Source: Mycolicibacterium holsaticum DSM 44478 = JCM 12374 (GTDB taxonomy: Bacteria > Actinomycetota > Actinomycetes > Mycobacteriales > Mycobacteriaceae). From it: a stretch of 64,000 bases of DNA. Below the pieces are notes generated by a model, which ran no database searches, was not told the DNA's origin, and saw nothing but the letters and a program-made list of their open reading frames with translations. Numbering within the stretch: position 1 is the stretch's first letter; each line of letters begins with the position of its first letter. Made by a program: the position numbers and the translations under genes. The stretch lies in assembly GCF_019645835.1 (NCBI RefSeq), contig NZ_CP080998.1, positions 4,464,001 to 4,528,000 on the forward strand. The letters are read 5' to 3'. Below are positions 35,973-44,947 of this stretch, one piece after another.

Positions 35973-36944
35973 ATGCAGTATGCGCTGGTCGGGCAAACCG
36001 GGCTGCGTGTGTCCAGGATCGCCTTGGGAACAGCGCTTTTCGGGCTCGCACCGGCCGAAGACGCCTGTGATACCGTCGTCCGGACCGCGGTGGAGCTGGG
36101 TATCAACCTCTTCGACTGCGCAAATACCTATGGGAATCGGGCGGCCTTCGATCGCGACGGCCTTCCGGCGGCCGCGCAGCGTAGCCATGCAGAGGAGCTG
36201 CTCGGCCGCGCGGTCAAAGGCCTGCGTGATGACGTAGTCATCTGCACCAAGGTTTCTGAACCGGTGGGTGACGGCGTGAACGATGCGGGGCTGAGCAGGT
36301 ACCACATCATGCGCGAGGCCGAGCAGAGCCTGCGTCGACTCGGTACCGACCATATCGATATTTACCACCTACACCATCCGTGTCAGGAAGCCGCTCTCGA
36401 TGAGACATTGCGAGCCATGGACGACCTTGTCCACCAAGGCAAGGTGGGCTACGTCGCGCTCTCGACCTACCCCGGGTGGCAAATGACGAAGGCCGTCATG
36501 ATCGCCGACCGCGACCACCTCGCTCGACCAGTTCTCAACCAGGTGTGGTACAACTTGCTCCAGCGTGAGGTCGAGGCCGACGTGGTTCCTGCGGCACTAG
36601 ATTTAAACCTATCGTTAACGTGCTTCAGCCCGTTGGCGGGTGGGGCGCTGGCTGGTACCGAGGTGATGGACCGTCGTTACAGCGGCCTGAAGCGGTGGGG
36701 TTTGCCGTTCGACTACACCCCTGACCAGCGCAACGCCGCGACGAAACTTCAACTCCTCGCCACTGAATGGGGCTATGCACCAGCTCATCTGGCGATCCGC
36801 TGGCTGTTGTCGCGGCCCGCGGTCGCCAGCGCGATCGTTGGTCCCGAGACAGCCGAAGAGCTGGAGCGCAGCGTCGCGGCTATGGCTGTTGAGCTGGATG
36901 CCGGGCAGTTGACGGTTATGGACGGGATCGGACAGGTCAGCTGA
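35973..36944 (+). CDS. Aldo/keto reductase
   Basis: 323-aa AKR (TIM barrel, NADPH-dependent). N-terminus MQYALVGQTGLRVSRIALGT, catalytic Asp and Tyr in INLFDCANTYGN, and LRRLGTDHIDIYHLHHP with the Lys/His region partly replaced. It could reduce a ring ketone or aldehyde, or act in reverse on a diol. It lies 128 bp after the extradiol dioxygenase on the same strand and converges on the P450 gene with an 8-bp overlap. Confidence 0.85.
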   Translation: MQYALVGQTGLRVSRIALGTALFGLAPAEDACDTVVRTAVELGINLFDCANTYGNRAAFDRDGLPAAAQRSHAEELLGRAVKGLRDDVVICTKVSEPVGDGVNDAGLSRYHIMREAEQSLRRLGTDHIDIYHLHHPCQEAALDETLRAMDDLVHQGKVGYVALSTYPGWQMTKAVMIADRDHLARPVLNQVWYNLLQREVEADVVPAALDLNLSLTCFSPLAGGALAGTEVMDRRYSGLKRWGLPFDYTPDQRNAATKLQLLATEWGYAPAHLAIRWLLSRPAVASAIVGPETAEELERSVAAMAVELDAGQLTVMDGIGQVS

Positions 36945-38130
36945 CCGGTCTGAACGCCGCGCGAAATCGCGAGTAGCCCTGAAGCCCGTTGTTCAGGAGC
37001 CGGTGCGCTCCTGACACTTCGATGTGTTCGACGCGTGGAAGCATCGCGCGCAGTAGTGCAGTCATTTCGATTCTCGACAAGTGCATTCCCACACATGCGT
37101 GGGCCCCGAACCCCCACCCGACGTGGCTGCCGCGACGCTCGAGGCTGAACCGCTCCGGCTCGGGGAACTGGGTGTCATCCATATTGGCCGAGGCGAAAAT
37201 CGTGGCGATGCGGTCGCCGGCGTGAAGGGCGACGCCGTCGATATCGTGGTCCTCGGTGACAGTGCGGACGAAGAATCGCACCGGCGATGCGAGGCGGACC
37301 GACTCCATCACCGCGGCAGGCACCAGTTCCGGTTGACGACGCAGGGCCTGCCACGCTTCGGGCTGACGGCCGAGGCTCCACAGCATCTCGGCGGTGGCCA
37401 ACAACGTGGTGTCCAGGCTGGGAATCGCGAAATCCATGATCAGATTTCTGGCTTCAATAGGACCGATCTCGCCTCGGTCGGCAGCGTCCAGAACCGAGGC
37501 GGCCCAGCCATTGGAACGCATCTGCGACCTTCGTAGGCGTGCGGTATAGACAAACACGCTGAACGACCTGAGCGACGTTTTCCATCCCCGCACATTTCGG
37601 ATGCCCGCATTGCTGTCGAAGATGTCCCTGCCCCATCGCAGCAGCTGGTCGCTTGTCACCGGAATACCGACCAGGTCGGCGACGACGCTGACGGGGAGAC
37701 GAGCTGCGAAGTCCTGCACACCGTCGAATGAGGGCCTGGTGAGAAGATCCTCGACGACCGCGTCCGCTGTCCGGTCGATGATCGGTTCGGCATCGACCAA
37801 CGCCTTGGCAGCAAGTGAATGCATCAAGACCTTGCGACGCCGGGTATGAGCTTCGCCGTCGCTGGCCAACGTGCCTTGCCGCGCAAGCGGATTCAGGATC
37901 GGGTTCAACGAGATGTTGCTCGAGCTGTAGCGCTGGTCATCTTTCAGCGTCGAGCGGACATCGGCAAACCTGCCCATCGCCCACACTCGGTGACGGGGCA
38001 ACCAGACGACCGAACCAGCCTCCCGGATCGCGCGATAGGTTTGTTGTGGATTACGCAGACTCTCACGGCTGCTCAAGTCGATGTCGAGTTGCGGGCGGCG
38101 GTGTTGTCGCCGCGGCCGAGAAATAGGCAA
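36937..38130 (-). CDS. Cytochrome P450
   Basis: 397-aa soluble bacterial P450. The heme-binding loop GWGFGAHACVGMHLSR has ligand Cys346; the K-helix ExxR is present as ESVR; the I-helix reads DFAIPSLDTTLL, keeping the acid-alcohol pair (Asp-Thr) but replacing the usual Ala-Gly by Pro-Ser, which may widen or kink the oxygen groove. Last gene of a minus-strand run beginning with the Rieske oxygenase alpha subunit. Its redox partner is not identified; the ferredoxin at 43614 is Rieske type. The stop lies in a 12-bp palindrome shared with the AKR stop. Confidence 0.93.
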   Translation of the reverse strand: MPISRPRRQHRRPQLDIDLSSRESLRNPQQTYRAIREAGSVVWLPRHRVWAMGRFADVRSTLKDDQRYSSSNISLNPILNPLARQGTLASDGEAHTRRRKVLMHSLAAKALVDAEPIIDRTADAVVEDLLTRPSFDGVQDFAARLPVSVVADLVGIPVTSDQLLRWGRDIFDSNAGIRNVRGWKTSLRSFSVFVYTARLRRSQMRSNGWAASVLDAADRGEIGPIEARNLIMDFAIPSLDTTLLATAEMLWSLGRQPEAWQALRRQPELVPAAVMESVRLASPVRFFVRTVTEDHDIDGVALHAGDRIATIFASANMDDTQFPEPERFSLERRGSHVGWGFGAHACVGMHLSRIEMTALLRAMLPRVEHIEVSGAHRLLNNGLQGYSRFRAAFRPVS

Positions 38131-38144
38131 CGTGCTCTCCAGGC

Positions 38145-38855
38145 CTAGCTCGCCGGCCAGCTGACGGCAGTCGCATACAACGACACCTCATCAGGCATCC
38201 AGCGGTCGTACTGATGACGAAATTGCTGGTGGCGGTAGAACTCCGCGGTCAAGGCACCGCGCTGCGGTGCCACCATCGGCGGAGGGTTGCCACGGAAACC
38301 CGCAGTGCTCAGCCGTATCGCCCAATGACGGTCGTAGATCACCTGGTCAGACCATAATTCCAGCAGCAGCAGATGGCCGGGGAGCTCGACATTTTCCAAC
38401 CAGTCGTATGCCACACATCCCGGCTCCCTTCTGGTCTCCGCGACATCGGCGAGCAGTCCACCGCGCAACGCTTCCGACGCCTCAAATGCCGTTTCGATGA
38501 TAATCCGCACCGGTCCGCGTGCCGGCCAGAAGATCTTGCGAGCTCCTTCGTCTAAATCAGCTGGCGCCCAGACAGAGTCAGCCAGCTGGAATCCCTGCTG
38601 GTGGTAGAACTCACTGGGCTGGCCCGTGGAAACCAATGAGAACAGGTTGGGATATGACCCTCCGACGACACCGGCCCACCACCGCCAGTATGCCGGCTCA
38701 TCCTCCCACACGGTAGCGAGCGCGAAGCTCGCTGCGCTGCCGATGGATCGGTAGAGTTCTGCACTCCGGCAACCGACTTCACCACGCATGCGAGTCGTTT
38801 CCTCGAGTAACTGCGTATGGTCGCCAGCCTGATATTCATGGAGCACCCTGAGCAT
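38145..38855 (-). CDS. Tandem antibiotic-biosynthesis-monooxygenase (ABM) fold protein
   Basis: 236 aa with what look like two ferredoxin-like ABM-type halves: MLRVLHEYQAGDHTQLLEET to about residue 110, and a second half with VRIIIETAFEASEALRGGLL and EPGCVAYDWLENVELPGHLLLLELWSDQVIYDRH, the latter being the classic ABM pattern. Some ABM proteins are cofactor-free monooxygenases or isomerases, others small chaperones. ATG at 38855 with GAGG upstream; it starts 8 bp after the VOC gene. The function in the Rieske operon is unknown. Confidence 0.65.
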   Translation of the reverse strand: MLRVLHEYQAGDHTQLLEETTRMRGEVGCRSAELYRSIGSAASFALATVWEDEPAYWRWWAGVVGGSYPNLFSLVSTGQPSEFYHQQGFQLADSVWAPADLDEGARKIFWPARGPVRIIIETAFEASEALRGGLLADVAETRREPGCVAYDWLENVELPGHLLLLELWSDQVIYDRHWAIRLSTAGFRGNPPPMVAPQRGALTAEFYRHQQFRHQYDRWMPDEVSLYATAVSWPAS

Positions 38856-38862
38856 GTCAGCC

Positions 38863-39960
38863 TCACACTCCAACGGTCTCGGCGAAGTTGACGACGTAGT
38901 CGAACGGCGGTGGAGCGCCGGCGGCGAGTTCGGGGCGCACCAGCACCGTTTCGACGAGGAAGCCGTGTAGTTGCTCAAAGGTGTCGTGGTAGGCGAACAC
39001 TCCTGCCCCGTGGCCCATTTCCGACCCCATACAAACCTCTGCGCCGGCCTTTTCGAAGGATTGCCCGACGGTCGCCCAATCCTGCTCCGAGTCGGTCATA
39101 TAGGTCAGGATGTGATGAATTCCGGGACCCCGGTGAGCCATGAATTCTTGGCCGTAGTGGCTTGGCCCCGATGTCGGCTGAATCACTTCGAAGCCGAAAT
39201 CTTCACCGATGCCGGTGCCGGTGAAGTATGCGTGGTTCACGGCCTCGCCACGGTAGTGCGGTGCGTCTAACCTGCCGGGTTCGGTCTCCCAACTCTGCAT
39301 CGCCCACTGGTCGATTCCGAAGATGCGGCTGTAGTTCGGAAGTACGGCGACAACATCCGGAACCACCACACCGAAATGTGAGACGCCTTGGACCGGAACA
39401 GTCGGCCCACCAGCGGACGACGCTGCGGCCGGGCGAAGGTGCTGACCGTCAATCTCGAGGTCCTCGGTCAACACCTCGAGAAAGAACCCGCCGAGGTGTC
39501 GCTGGGTGTCCCAGAACCGGCGCTTCGTTCGCCCATCTACCGTGAATGCGAAGGAGTCAGCGATTCGGAGGTCGGCGAAGTGCTGGTCAATCGCGTCGGT
39601 TGCGCTGTCCTCGGGCCGATCCGCTTGCACGGTCAGAAAGCAGATTCCCTCCCCGGCTCGGGTCCGAAGAAACTCATTGAAGACAGATTCACCTGAGACA
39701 GGCTGCACCAGTTCGAAAGTGACGGGACGATACGGCGCCCCGAGGGGTGTGCAGCCCTCGCCCGGTGGCCGGGTGTCACCCACGGCGGACCGGAACGTAC
39801 CAGCAGAGCGACGGCCATGAGCGACCATATTCGACAGCCGGTCGTCGGTGTAGTCATTGACGACCCACGAGTCGATGCCGAAGACCTTGGCGTAGCTGTC
39901 GAGGGCGGCGTCGAGATCTCGGACAACAACCCCGACCTTCACAAGTTTAGTGGGCTTCAT
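38863..39960 (-). CDS. Two-domain VOC (glyoxalase-fold) protein
   Basis: 365 aa with two vicinal-oxygen-chelate halves, starting KLVKVGVVVRDLDAALDSYA and VSHFGVVVPDVVAVLPNYSRI (about residue 195). The motif GPGIHHILTYM in the second half holds a typical metal-binding His; the first domain has EGICFLTVQ in the equivalent place, so it may not bind metal. The set of domains resembles extradiol dioxygenases and methylmalonyl-CoA-epimerase-like proteins, but the BphC Tyr/His pattern is not complete. Encoded between the Rieske beta subunit and the ABM protein. Confidence 0.75.
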   Translation of the reverse strand: MKPTKLVKVGVVVRDLDAALDSYAKVFGIDSWVVNDYTDDRLSNMVAHGRRSAGTFRSAVGDTRPPGEGCTPLGAPYRPVTFELVQPVSGESVFNEFLRTRAGEGICFLTVQADRPEDSATDAIDQHFADLRIADSFAFTVDGRTKRRFWDTQRHLGGFFLEVLTEDLEIDGQHLRPAAASSAGGPTVPVQGVSHFGVVVPDVVAVLPNYSRIFGIDQWAMQSWETEPGRLDAPHYRGEAVNHAYFTGTGIGEDFGFEVIQPTSGPSHYGQEFMAHRGPGIHHILTYMTDSEQDWATVGQSFEKAGAEVCMGSEMGHGAGVFAYHDTFEQLHGFLVETVLVRPELAAGAPPPFDYVVNFAETVGV

Positions 39961-39988
39961 CGTGTTTCACTTTCAGTGCGGTGATTGC

Positions 39989-40534
39989 TCAGTAGAAACT
40001 ACTGAGGTTCTTGACCAGGATCGTCGACATGTCGAATCGGATTTCGCGATGCTTGAGCCGAAATCCGGCAGGGCAATCGTCAGCCTTGACAAGGACGTCA
40101 CGGCGCTCTCCGGTGATGACGTCCTGGTCACGTTCACCGCGGCTCCGGTAGACGAGAAAGTTGGACTTCACCCGGTAGCTTCCGGGGTTTGCTTCGGCCG
40201 CGACACGAACGTTAGTGATCAGATGCCGCGTGCGCGACGCCGGCTCCTCGGCCCAAGCCATGTGCGTTTCCAGGCGACGAACCCGCTGCTCGAGGAATTC
40301 ATGGGTTTCCTCGAAGTACGCCGAAGTCCCGAACTCTTGCCACTCGAACTCCCTGTCGCGGAACGTTCGATTCGTTCGCACGGGGGCCCAGTACATGATG
40401 GATTCGTCGAGGATCCCCAGCCATTCGCCGAATCTCAAGTCATCGAGCAGTTCGGCTTCATAGTAGAGAAAGTCGCGGATCGCGTCCTTGGTGGCGTAGT
40501 CGACGGTCGTCATGGTCGCGTGCGTCGAGGTCAT
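39989..40534 (-). CDS. Aromatic-ring-hydroxylating dioxygenase, beta subunit
   Basis: 181-aa small subunit of a Rieske non-heme iron oxygenase (cystatin/NTF2-like fold). Typical segments: IRDFLYYEAELLDDLRFGEW, MYWAPVRTNRTFRDRE, TRHLITNVRV and YRVKSNFLVYRSRGERD. ATG overlaps the alpha subunit stop (ATGA), ensuring equal synthesis. It probably stabilises an alpha3beta3 hexamer. Confidence 0.93.
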   Translation of the reverse strand: MTSTHATMTTVDYATKDAIRDFLYYEAELLDDLRFGEWLGILDESIMYWAPVRTNRTFRDREFEWQEFGTSAYFEETHEFLEQRVRRLETHMAWAEEPASRTRHLITNVRVAAEANPGSYRVKSNFLVYRSRGERDQDVITGERRDVLVKADDCPAGFRLKHREIRFDMSTILVKNLSSFY

Positions 40535-41895
40535 GCGGTGCCCTGATTTCGCACCTCGTCGGCGGGCCTGCCTTGAACGCAGCTTGTCTTGTCCGGCGAT
40601 ACCGCTCGCTTGGCTTTGATGTCGTCCCAGTTCATCCCCGACATGAGGTCGGCGTAGAAGTCGTACATGTTCAGCGCGGCGTTGTCAGAGAACGGATGTG
40701 CGGTTGTGGCACCGGGATATCCATCTTGATCGACAGCCGGGGCGACGTTGCGCATCGGGTAGCTGAATCGTTGGGCACGCGCCTTCGACCCCCGAAGGAT
40801 GTGCTGCATCTCATGCCAGTTCTCGGCATCGTCCTGTTCGAACATTCCTCCCGGCGAGAACGTGCGCATCACGTCGATGCGCATTGCTTCCTTGACTTCG
40901 CTCGGCGCAGCCTTGGGTACGAACGTCCAGGCCCAAATCTCCATCTCCCCCGGTCCCCGGGGATGGGTGACCCGCATGGTGCCGTTCCCCAGATACATGA
41001 AGTTCGGGAAGATGTTCGAGTGGCCGGCGGGCCGGATGGACCGGAAGCTGCCGCGACGTTCGACGATCGCGTCCTTGTTCGCCTTCTCCCAGGCGATGAG
41101 TTCTGGAGTCTCGAAGCCTGGTGTGGACTCGTCGGTGTCCAGCCACGCGCCGCCATGTCCAAACGGCGTGAAGTACTGACGCCCCTTCAGTTCCAGGACA
41201 CCTTCCGGGCCGGTTGGCACCACGACTTCACCGTTGGCCATCGCATAGACCGCGGACACGTGGGTGATTTCGGCGTGTTGCATGTCGCTGGTTGGCTGTT
41301 CCACATTGAACTTCCAGTTCGCCGACAGAACCCATTTGTGAACCGCGACAGCTTCCACGCCGCCTTCCCAGCGGTCGACATAGCCATCGAGGTACCAGGC
41401 CGCATCACCCAAATATTCGACCAGGTCGGGGGCGTCTTTGTCCCAGCAGCCAAACCAGAACCCCTTGTAGTTGCGCAACCGGGGCACCATCACTGCGCCG
41501 AAACGTGACCGGTCGAATCCCGGGCCGTATGCCGAGTCTTCGTGTGGCACATTGATCAGCTGACCATCGGTGCCATAGGTCCATCCGTGAAATGAGCACA
41601 TGAACGCCTTAGCGGTCCCTGCATCTGCGCGGCATATCCGCATTCCGCGGTGCCGGCACTGATTCAGGAACGCCTTGACAGAGCCGTCCTTCTGGCGGAC
41701 CACCAAGATCGGGTCCTCGCCGATGTAGTTCTGAAGATAGGAGCCGGGTTTGGGAAGCATGCAGTCGTGGGCGAGAAACACCCAAACACGGGGCCAGACC
41801 TGTTCCAACTCCCGCTGATAGATCTGTTCATCGGCGAAAATACCCGCAGCCACCGTCCCGGCCGCGGGATCGATAAGCTTGGCCATATCAATCAT
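40531..41895 (-). CDS. Aromatic-ring-hydroxylating dioxygenase, alpha subunit
   Basis: 454-aa catalytic subunit. The Rieske centre ligands are Cys80-His82 (NQCRHRGM) and Cys100-His103 (CSFHGWTYG). The mononuclear iron site is in NWKFNVEQPTSDMQHAEITH, with the two His and a later Asp expected. It would insert both oxygens of O2 into an aromatic ring, or perform mono-oxygenation. Start MIDMAK with GGGAG upstream; the GTTCC-N7-GGAAC palindrome is 111 bp upstream. It heads the operon alpha-beta-VOC-ABM-P450. No flavin reductase gene is adjacent. Confidence 0.94.
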   Translation of the reverse strand: MIDMAKLIDPAAGTVAAGIFADEQIYQRELEQVWPRVWVFLAHDCMLPKPGSYLQNYIGEDPILVVRQKDGSVKAFLNQCRHRGMRICRADAGTAKAFMCSFHGWTYGTDGQLINVPHEDSAYGPGFDRSRFGAVMVPRLRNYKGFWFGCWDKDAPDLVEYLGDAAWYLDGYVDRWEGGVEAVAVHKWVLSANWKFNVEQPTSDMQHAEITHVSAVYAMANGEVVVPTGPEGVLELKGRQYFTPFGHGGAWLDTDESTPGFETPELIAWEKANKDAIVERRGSFRSIRPAGHSNIFPNFMYLGNGTMRVTHPRGPGEMEIWAWTFVPKAAPSEVKEAMRIDVMRTFSPGGMFEQDDAENWHEMQHILRGSKARAQRFSYPMRNVAPAVDQDGYPGATTAHPFSDNAALNMYDFYADLMSGMNWDDIKAKRAVSPDKTSCVQGRPADEVRNQGTA

Positions 41896-42006
41896 TTTGT
41901 TCTCCCGCGGCCCCGATCAACCGTTCGGCAACGTGCAACGATTCGCCTGTCCACCACGTCATGCCGCTGAAGTTTAGGTACCCGCATGTGACGGCGGGAG
42001 CCATGT

Positions 42007-42023
42007 GTTCCGCCGGGTGGAAC
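42007..42023. promoter_or_regulatory. GTTCC-N7-GGAAC palindrome, site 2
   Basis: GTTCC-GCCGGGT-GGAAC in the 201-bp gap upstream of the Rieske alpha subunit, 111 bp before its ATG. It shares arms and exact spacing with the five other sites. The rest of this gap holds nothing else recognisable. Confidence 0.65.
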
Positions 42024-42096
42024 TGGGCTCGACCTTTCTGGTGGAAACTTTCCGTCACCTATATGCCGTTGCGAACCAGCGCATTTCGTCGCAGAC

Positions 42097-43245
42097 TTAC
42101 CAGCTCCTCTTGAGCCGCCGGACGATCTGATTGAACGGCATCAGCGATGCTAATCCCTTGCGCAAGCTGGGTTGCATGATGCTCAGATTGAACAGCACCA
42201 TGTATTGGACTCCACAATCGCGCCACTGCTCTGCTTGCTCGACGACCTCGTCGGGTGTTCCGGCGAGGTAGATTTCCCGCATCAGCGACATTGGGATGTC
42301 AGCCACGAGGGACAACGCCGTTTGCTCGTCGATCTCATGGGGCAGCAGATCCTGCGAACCCGAGAAGCCAGCACCCAAGGGATGCTGGGTACCGTGGCGA
42401 ACAAAGATCTCGTCAGAGGCATTCAGCCCGCTTGCCTTCATAACTTCGGACGTCAGCGCTTCATCCACGTCGTCCCGGCTGCGACCGGTGATGACGAACA
42501 GACCCACGGCCGGGATGATGGACATCGGGTCGCGACCGGCGTCGGAGGCCGCCGTCCGGACGGCTTCCAAGCGTTGCGCGTAATCTTCTGGACGGTGTGG
42601 GAACGCTGGGAAATACGCGTCTCCGTAGCGTCCTGCCGCGCGCAGCATGCGCGGTCCGTGGGCTCCGATCCAGATCTCGGGCCACTTCCCGCGATAGGGC
42701 GGGAGATCAAACAGTGCGTTGCGCAGCGGGAAGTAGGGCGAGTCCCGGTTGACGAGTTCGCCACCCGAATCCCACAGTGCGCGAACGGTGGCCATCGCCT
42801 CCTCGAACCGTGCGACCGGCGTGGACCAGTCGACACCGTAGGGTTCGCTACCTTCTCGCTCACCCGGGCCGATCCCAAGAATCGCCCGTCCACCGGTCAG
42901 TAGGTGAAGTGTCGCGGCAGCCTGTGCGGTGATGGCCGGGTTGCGTCGACCGGTGTCGGTCACACCCACGCCCAGACGCATCCGACCGAGTCGGTTACGG
43001 GCGGCGATGTGGCCGAGCATGGTCCACGGCTCCATACTTGCGTCAATCGATGGTATTAGCCTCGTTGCCCCGCAATACTTCTGCTTCCACAACGACCGTG
43101 GGAATACCGCGTTCAAGTGGTCAGGAACCCAAAACGAGTCGACGCCGTTAGCGAGTGCAGCCAGATAATTCGCCCGCGTAGCCCCACCAGCCGTTCGGCG
43201 AGCCGCAACAATTGGGTCCATCACGCCCACCCGAAATCTGGCCAT
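42097..43245 (-). CDS. LLM-class flavin (F420)-dependent oxidoreductase
   Basis: 382-aa luciferase-like TIM-barrel enzyme: FRVGVMDPIV, SFWVPDHLNAVFP, LGVGVTDTGRRNPAITAQAA and LGIGPGEREGSEPYG. The last motif is typical of mycobacterial F420-dependent members such as the phthiodiolone ketoreductase-like group. It could oxidise an alcohol or reduce a ketone of the pathway substrate. It lies upstream of and on the same strand as the Rieske oxygenase operon, 201 bp away. Confidence 0.88.
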   Translation of the reverse strand: MARFRVGVMDPIVAARRTAGGATRANYLAALANGVDSFWVPDHLNAVFPRSLWKQKYCGATRLIPSIDASMEPWTMLGHIAARNRLGRMRLGVGVTDTGRRNPAITAQAAATLHLLTGGRAILGIGPGEREGSEPYGVDWSTPVARFEEAMATVRALWDSGGELVNRDSPYFPLRNALFDLPPYRGKWPEIWIGAHGPRMLRAAGRYGDAYFPAFPHRPEDYAQRLEAVRTAASDAGRDPMSIIPAVGLFVITGRSRDDVDEALTSEVMKASGLNASDEIFVRHGTQHPLGAGFSGSQDLLPHEIDEQTALSLVADIPMSLMREIYLAGTPDEVVEQAEQWRDCGVQYMVLFNLSIMQPSLRKGLASLMPFNQIVRRLKRSW

Positions 43246-43466
43246 CGTCTGCCCTTTCCGTGATGGTGTCTGACTGCGAATGCATGTGTGAATGCCAGAA
43301 GCTGTCTGTCGCCGGCAGGACCGACCGTCCAGCGCGATGGCTGCTGGCGGGCCGCGTCGCTTCGATACTCGAGCGGCTCGAGCGTGTTCGTGTTCCAGCG
43401 CATCGCCCGTCTAACAGGGCATGCGGGGAGAGCGTAAGGACTCCCATTCGGGGGCGGAAGCATCGC

Positions 43467-43483
43467 GTTCCACCGAACGGAAC
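43467..43483. promoter_or_regulatory. GTTCC-N7-GGAAC palindrome, site 3
   Basis: GTTCC-ACCGAAC-GGAAC between the LLM gene and the ferredoxin gene, matching the R-N5-Y spacer rule. Confidence 0.65.
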
Positions 43484-43559
43484 TGCGCGCCCGTGTGGCT
43501 GGTGAAGGCCGGGCGCAGATGTCGCACACTCGCGCCTAAGCTTGCAGTCCCTTGGTGGG

Positions 43560-43576
43560 GTTCCGCTCGCCGGAAC
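43560..43576. promoter_or_regulatory. GTTCC-N7-GGAAC palindrome, site 4
   Basis: GTTCC-GCTCGCC-GGAAC, 37 bp before the ferredoxin ATG, a position where a bound protein would overlap or abut the promoter. Confidence 0.65.
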
Positions 43577-43613
43577 ATCGTGATTTCATCCGATCGAACA
43601 ATGCGATTTCCTC

Positions 43614-43928
43614 ATGGCAATGACTTGGATTCGGGTATGCGCCGCGGAAGACATCGCCCCGGGGGAAGCGTTGAGCGTCGACGTGAACGCTCCTATCGCG
43701 GTGTTCAACATCGATGGCGAATTTCTCGCGACCGGCGAGATGTGCACTCACGCCGAAGCCTCTCTGGCCGAGGACGGTTACATCGAAGGCGCCGAGGTCG
43801 AATGCTCGTGGCACATGGCGCGGTTCTGTCTACGCACCGGTAAAGCGCTCAACCCGCCCGCCACGGAGCCGCTGGCTACGTACGCGACGAAGGTCGAGAA
43901 CGGGCAAGTCTTCATCGACATCCCGTGA
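43614..43928 (+). CDS. Rieske [2Fe-2S] ferredoxin for ring-hydroxylating oxygenase
   Basis: 104-aa Rieske ferredoxin. Cluster ligands Cys44-His46 (MCTHAEASL) and Cys64-His67 (CSWHMARF) have the spacing of BphA3/NdoC-type ferredoxins. It is the expected electron donor of the oxygenase encoded at 40531-41895. The flavin reductase that would feed it is not in the window. No good ribosome binding site is seen before the ATG; an in-frame ATG two codons later is an alternative start. Confidence 0.92.
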   Translation: MAMTWIRVCAAEDIAPGEALSVDVNAPIAVFNIDGEFLATGEMCTHAEASLAEDGYIEGAEVECSWHMARFCLRTGKALNPPATEPLATYATKVENGQVFIDIP

Positions 43929-44027
43929 GGCCACCTCGCCGGCAAGCCGCCGCACACCTGCTATCGCGGCGCTGAGCTGCGCCGACGCGTGGCCCGGCGA
44001 ATGTTTGCGTAGTTGCTGATCGGGCCA

Positions 44028-44056
44028 TTGACATCCTCGCGGGTCGGCTATACCTT
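44028..44056 (+). promoter_or_regulatory. Candidate promoter of the IclR gene
   Basis: TTGACA (44028-44033) is followed after 15-17 bp by TATACCTT (44049-44056). Just downstream, GAACC-N13-GGTTC (44062-44084) is a looser inverted repeat that could be the autoregulatory site. Confidence 0.45.
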
Positions 44057-44102
44057 CAATTGAACCGCCGTTTACATCGGGTTCGAGTCGATAACGAGGA
44101 TC

Positions 44103-44873
44103 ATGATGGATTGTCTTTCGACAGCGCAGAGCAGCTCGTCCAGTCGAGCACTTGCGTTGCTGGACGCGTTCGCGGGTCCCCGCTCCGTGCTAGGCGTGAG
44201 CGAACTGGCAGCGGGTGCCGATCTGCCCAAGTCGACCGCACACCGGCTACTGTCAATTCTGGTCAAGCAGAATTACGTCAAGCGGATCGGCGATCGATAC
44301 GCCCTGTCCGAACACGCCTTTGAGATTGGCAACCTGGTGGCAGCGTGTCGGCCCGGTGGGCTCCGGGAGACCGCGGTTCCGTTCATGGTCGAGCTCGCGC
44401 AACAGACGCACGAGACCGTCCACCTCGCCGTGTTGCACAACGGCTCGGTGCTCTATCTCGAGAAGTTGTTTCAGCATTACGCCACGCCGTGCCCGACTGC
44501 CGTCGGATCACGCCGGCCGGCTCACTGCACCGCCCTGGGCAAAGCACTGTTGGCGCACTCGCCGGATGAGGCTATGGATCAGGTGATTTCGGGGACACTG
44601 CAACGGTTTACCCACCGGACTATCGTCAACCCGGATCTGTTGGGACGCGATCTGGCACGGGCACGCAACGATGGCGTCGCTGTCGAGATCGAAGAGTTTC
44701 GGCCGGGACTGGTCTGTGTGGCAGTTCCAATCATGCACCGTCGCGACAACACCCCGATCGGCGCCTTGTCCATCACATCGTCGGTGCCTCGCTTGAAATT
44801 GCGCCGCTTTGCTTCCCTGTTGAATGAGGCGTCCGCAGCTCTCGGGTCGCGGCTGACGTCGGCGAGCCTTTAG
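44103..44873 (+). CDS. IclR-family transcriptional regulator
   Basis: 256 aa. N-terminal winged helix-turn-helix (SRALALLDAF, ELAAGADLPKSTAHRLLSIL) and C-terminal ligand domain (HETVHLAVLHNGSVLYLEKL, HCTALGKALLAHSP, VAVPIMHRRDNTPIGALSI). IclR proteins commonly control aromatic catabolism and bind inverted repeats with GTTCC/GGAAC-like arms. It sits within the set of six GTTCC-N7-GGAAC sites and is the first candidate to bind them. Start ATG 44103 after GAGG; ATG 44106 is an alternative. Confidence 0.9.
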   Translation: MMDCLSTAQSSSSSRALALLDAFAGPRSVLGVSELAAGADLPKSTAHRLLSILVKQNYVKRIGDRYALSEHAFEIGNLVAACRPGGLRETAVPFMVELAQQTHETVHLAVLHNGSVLYLEKLFQHYATPCPTAVGSRRPAHCTALGKALLAHSPDEAMDQVISGTLQRFTHRTIVNPDLLGRDLARARNDGVAVEIEEFRPGLVCVAVPIMHRRDNTPIGALSITSSVPRLKLRRFASLLNEASAALGSRLTSASL

Positions 44874-44947
44874 CTGAGCAGTTCGGTCCTCGGCCGGTCG
44901 ACTCACCTGCACGCTGCTGGGATAGCTCTTACGGGCGGCGGGTGAGG

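Larger units (their letters stand above)
43246..43613. promoter_or_regulatory. Divergent promoter region, LLM gene / Rieske ferredoxin, with two palindromes
   Basis: No coding signal was found in these 368 bp. It holds two GTTCC-N7-GGAAC palindromes (43467-43483 and 43560-43576, centres 93 bp apart) and a separate inverted repeat, CTCGAG-CGG-CTCGAG, near 43368-43382. The two palindromes lie 130 and 37 bp before the ferredoxin start. Confidence 0.55.
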
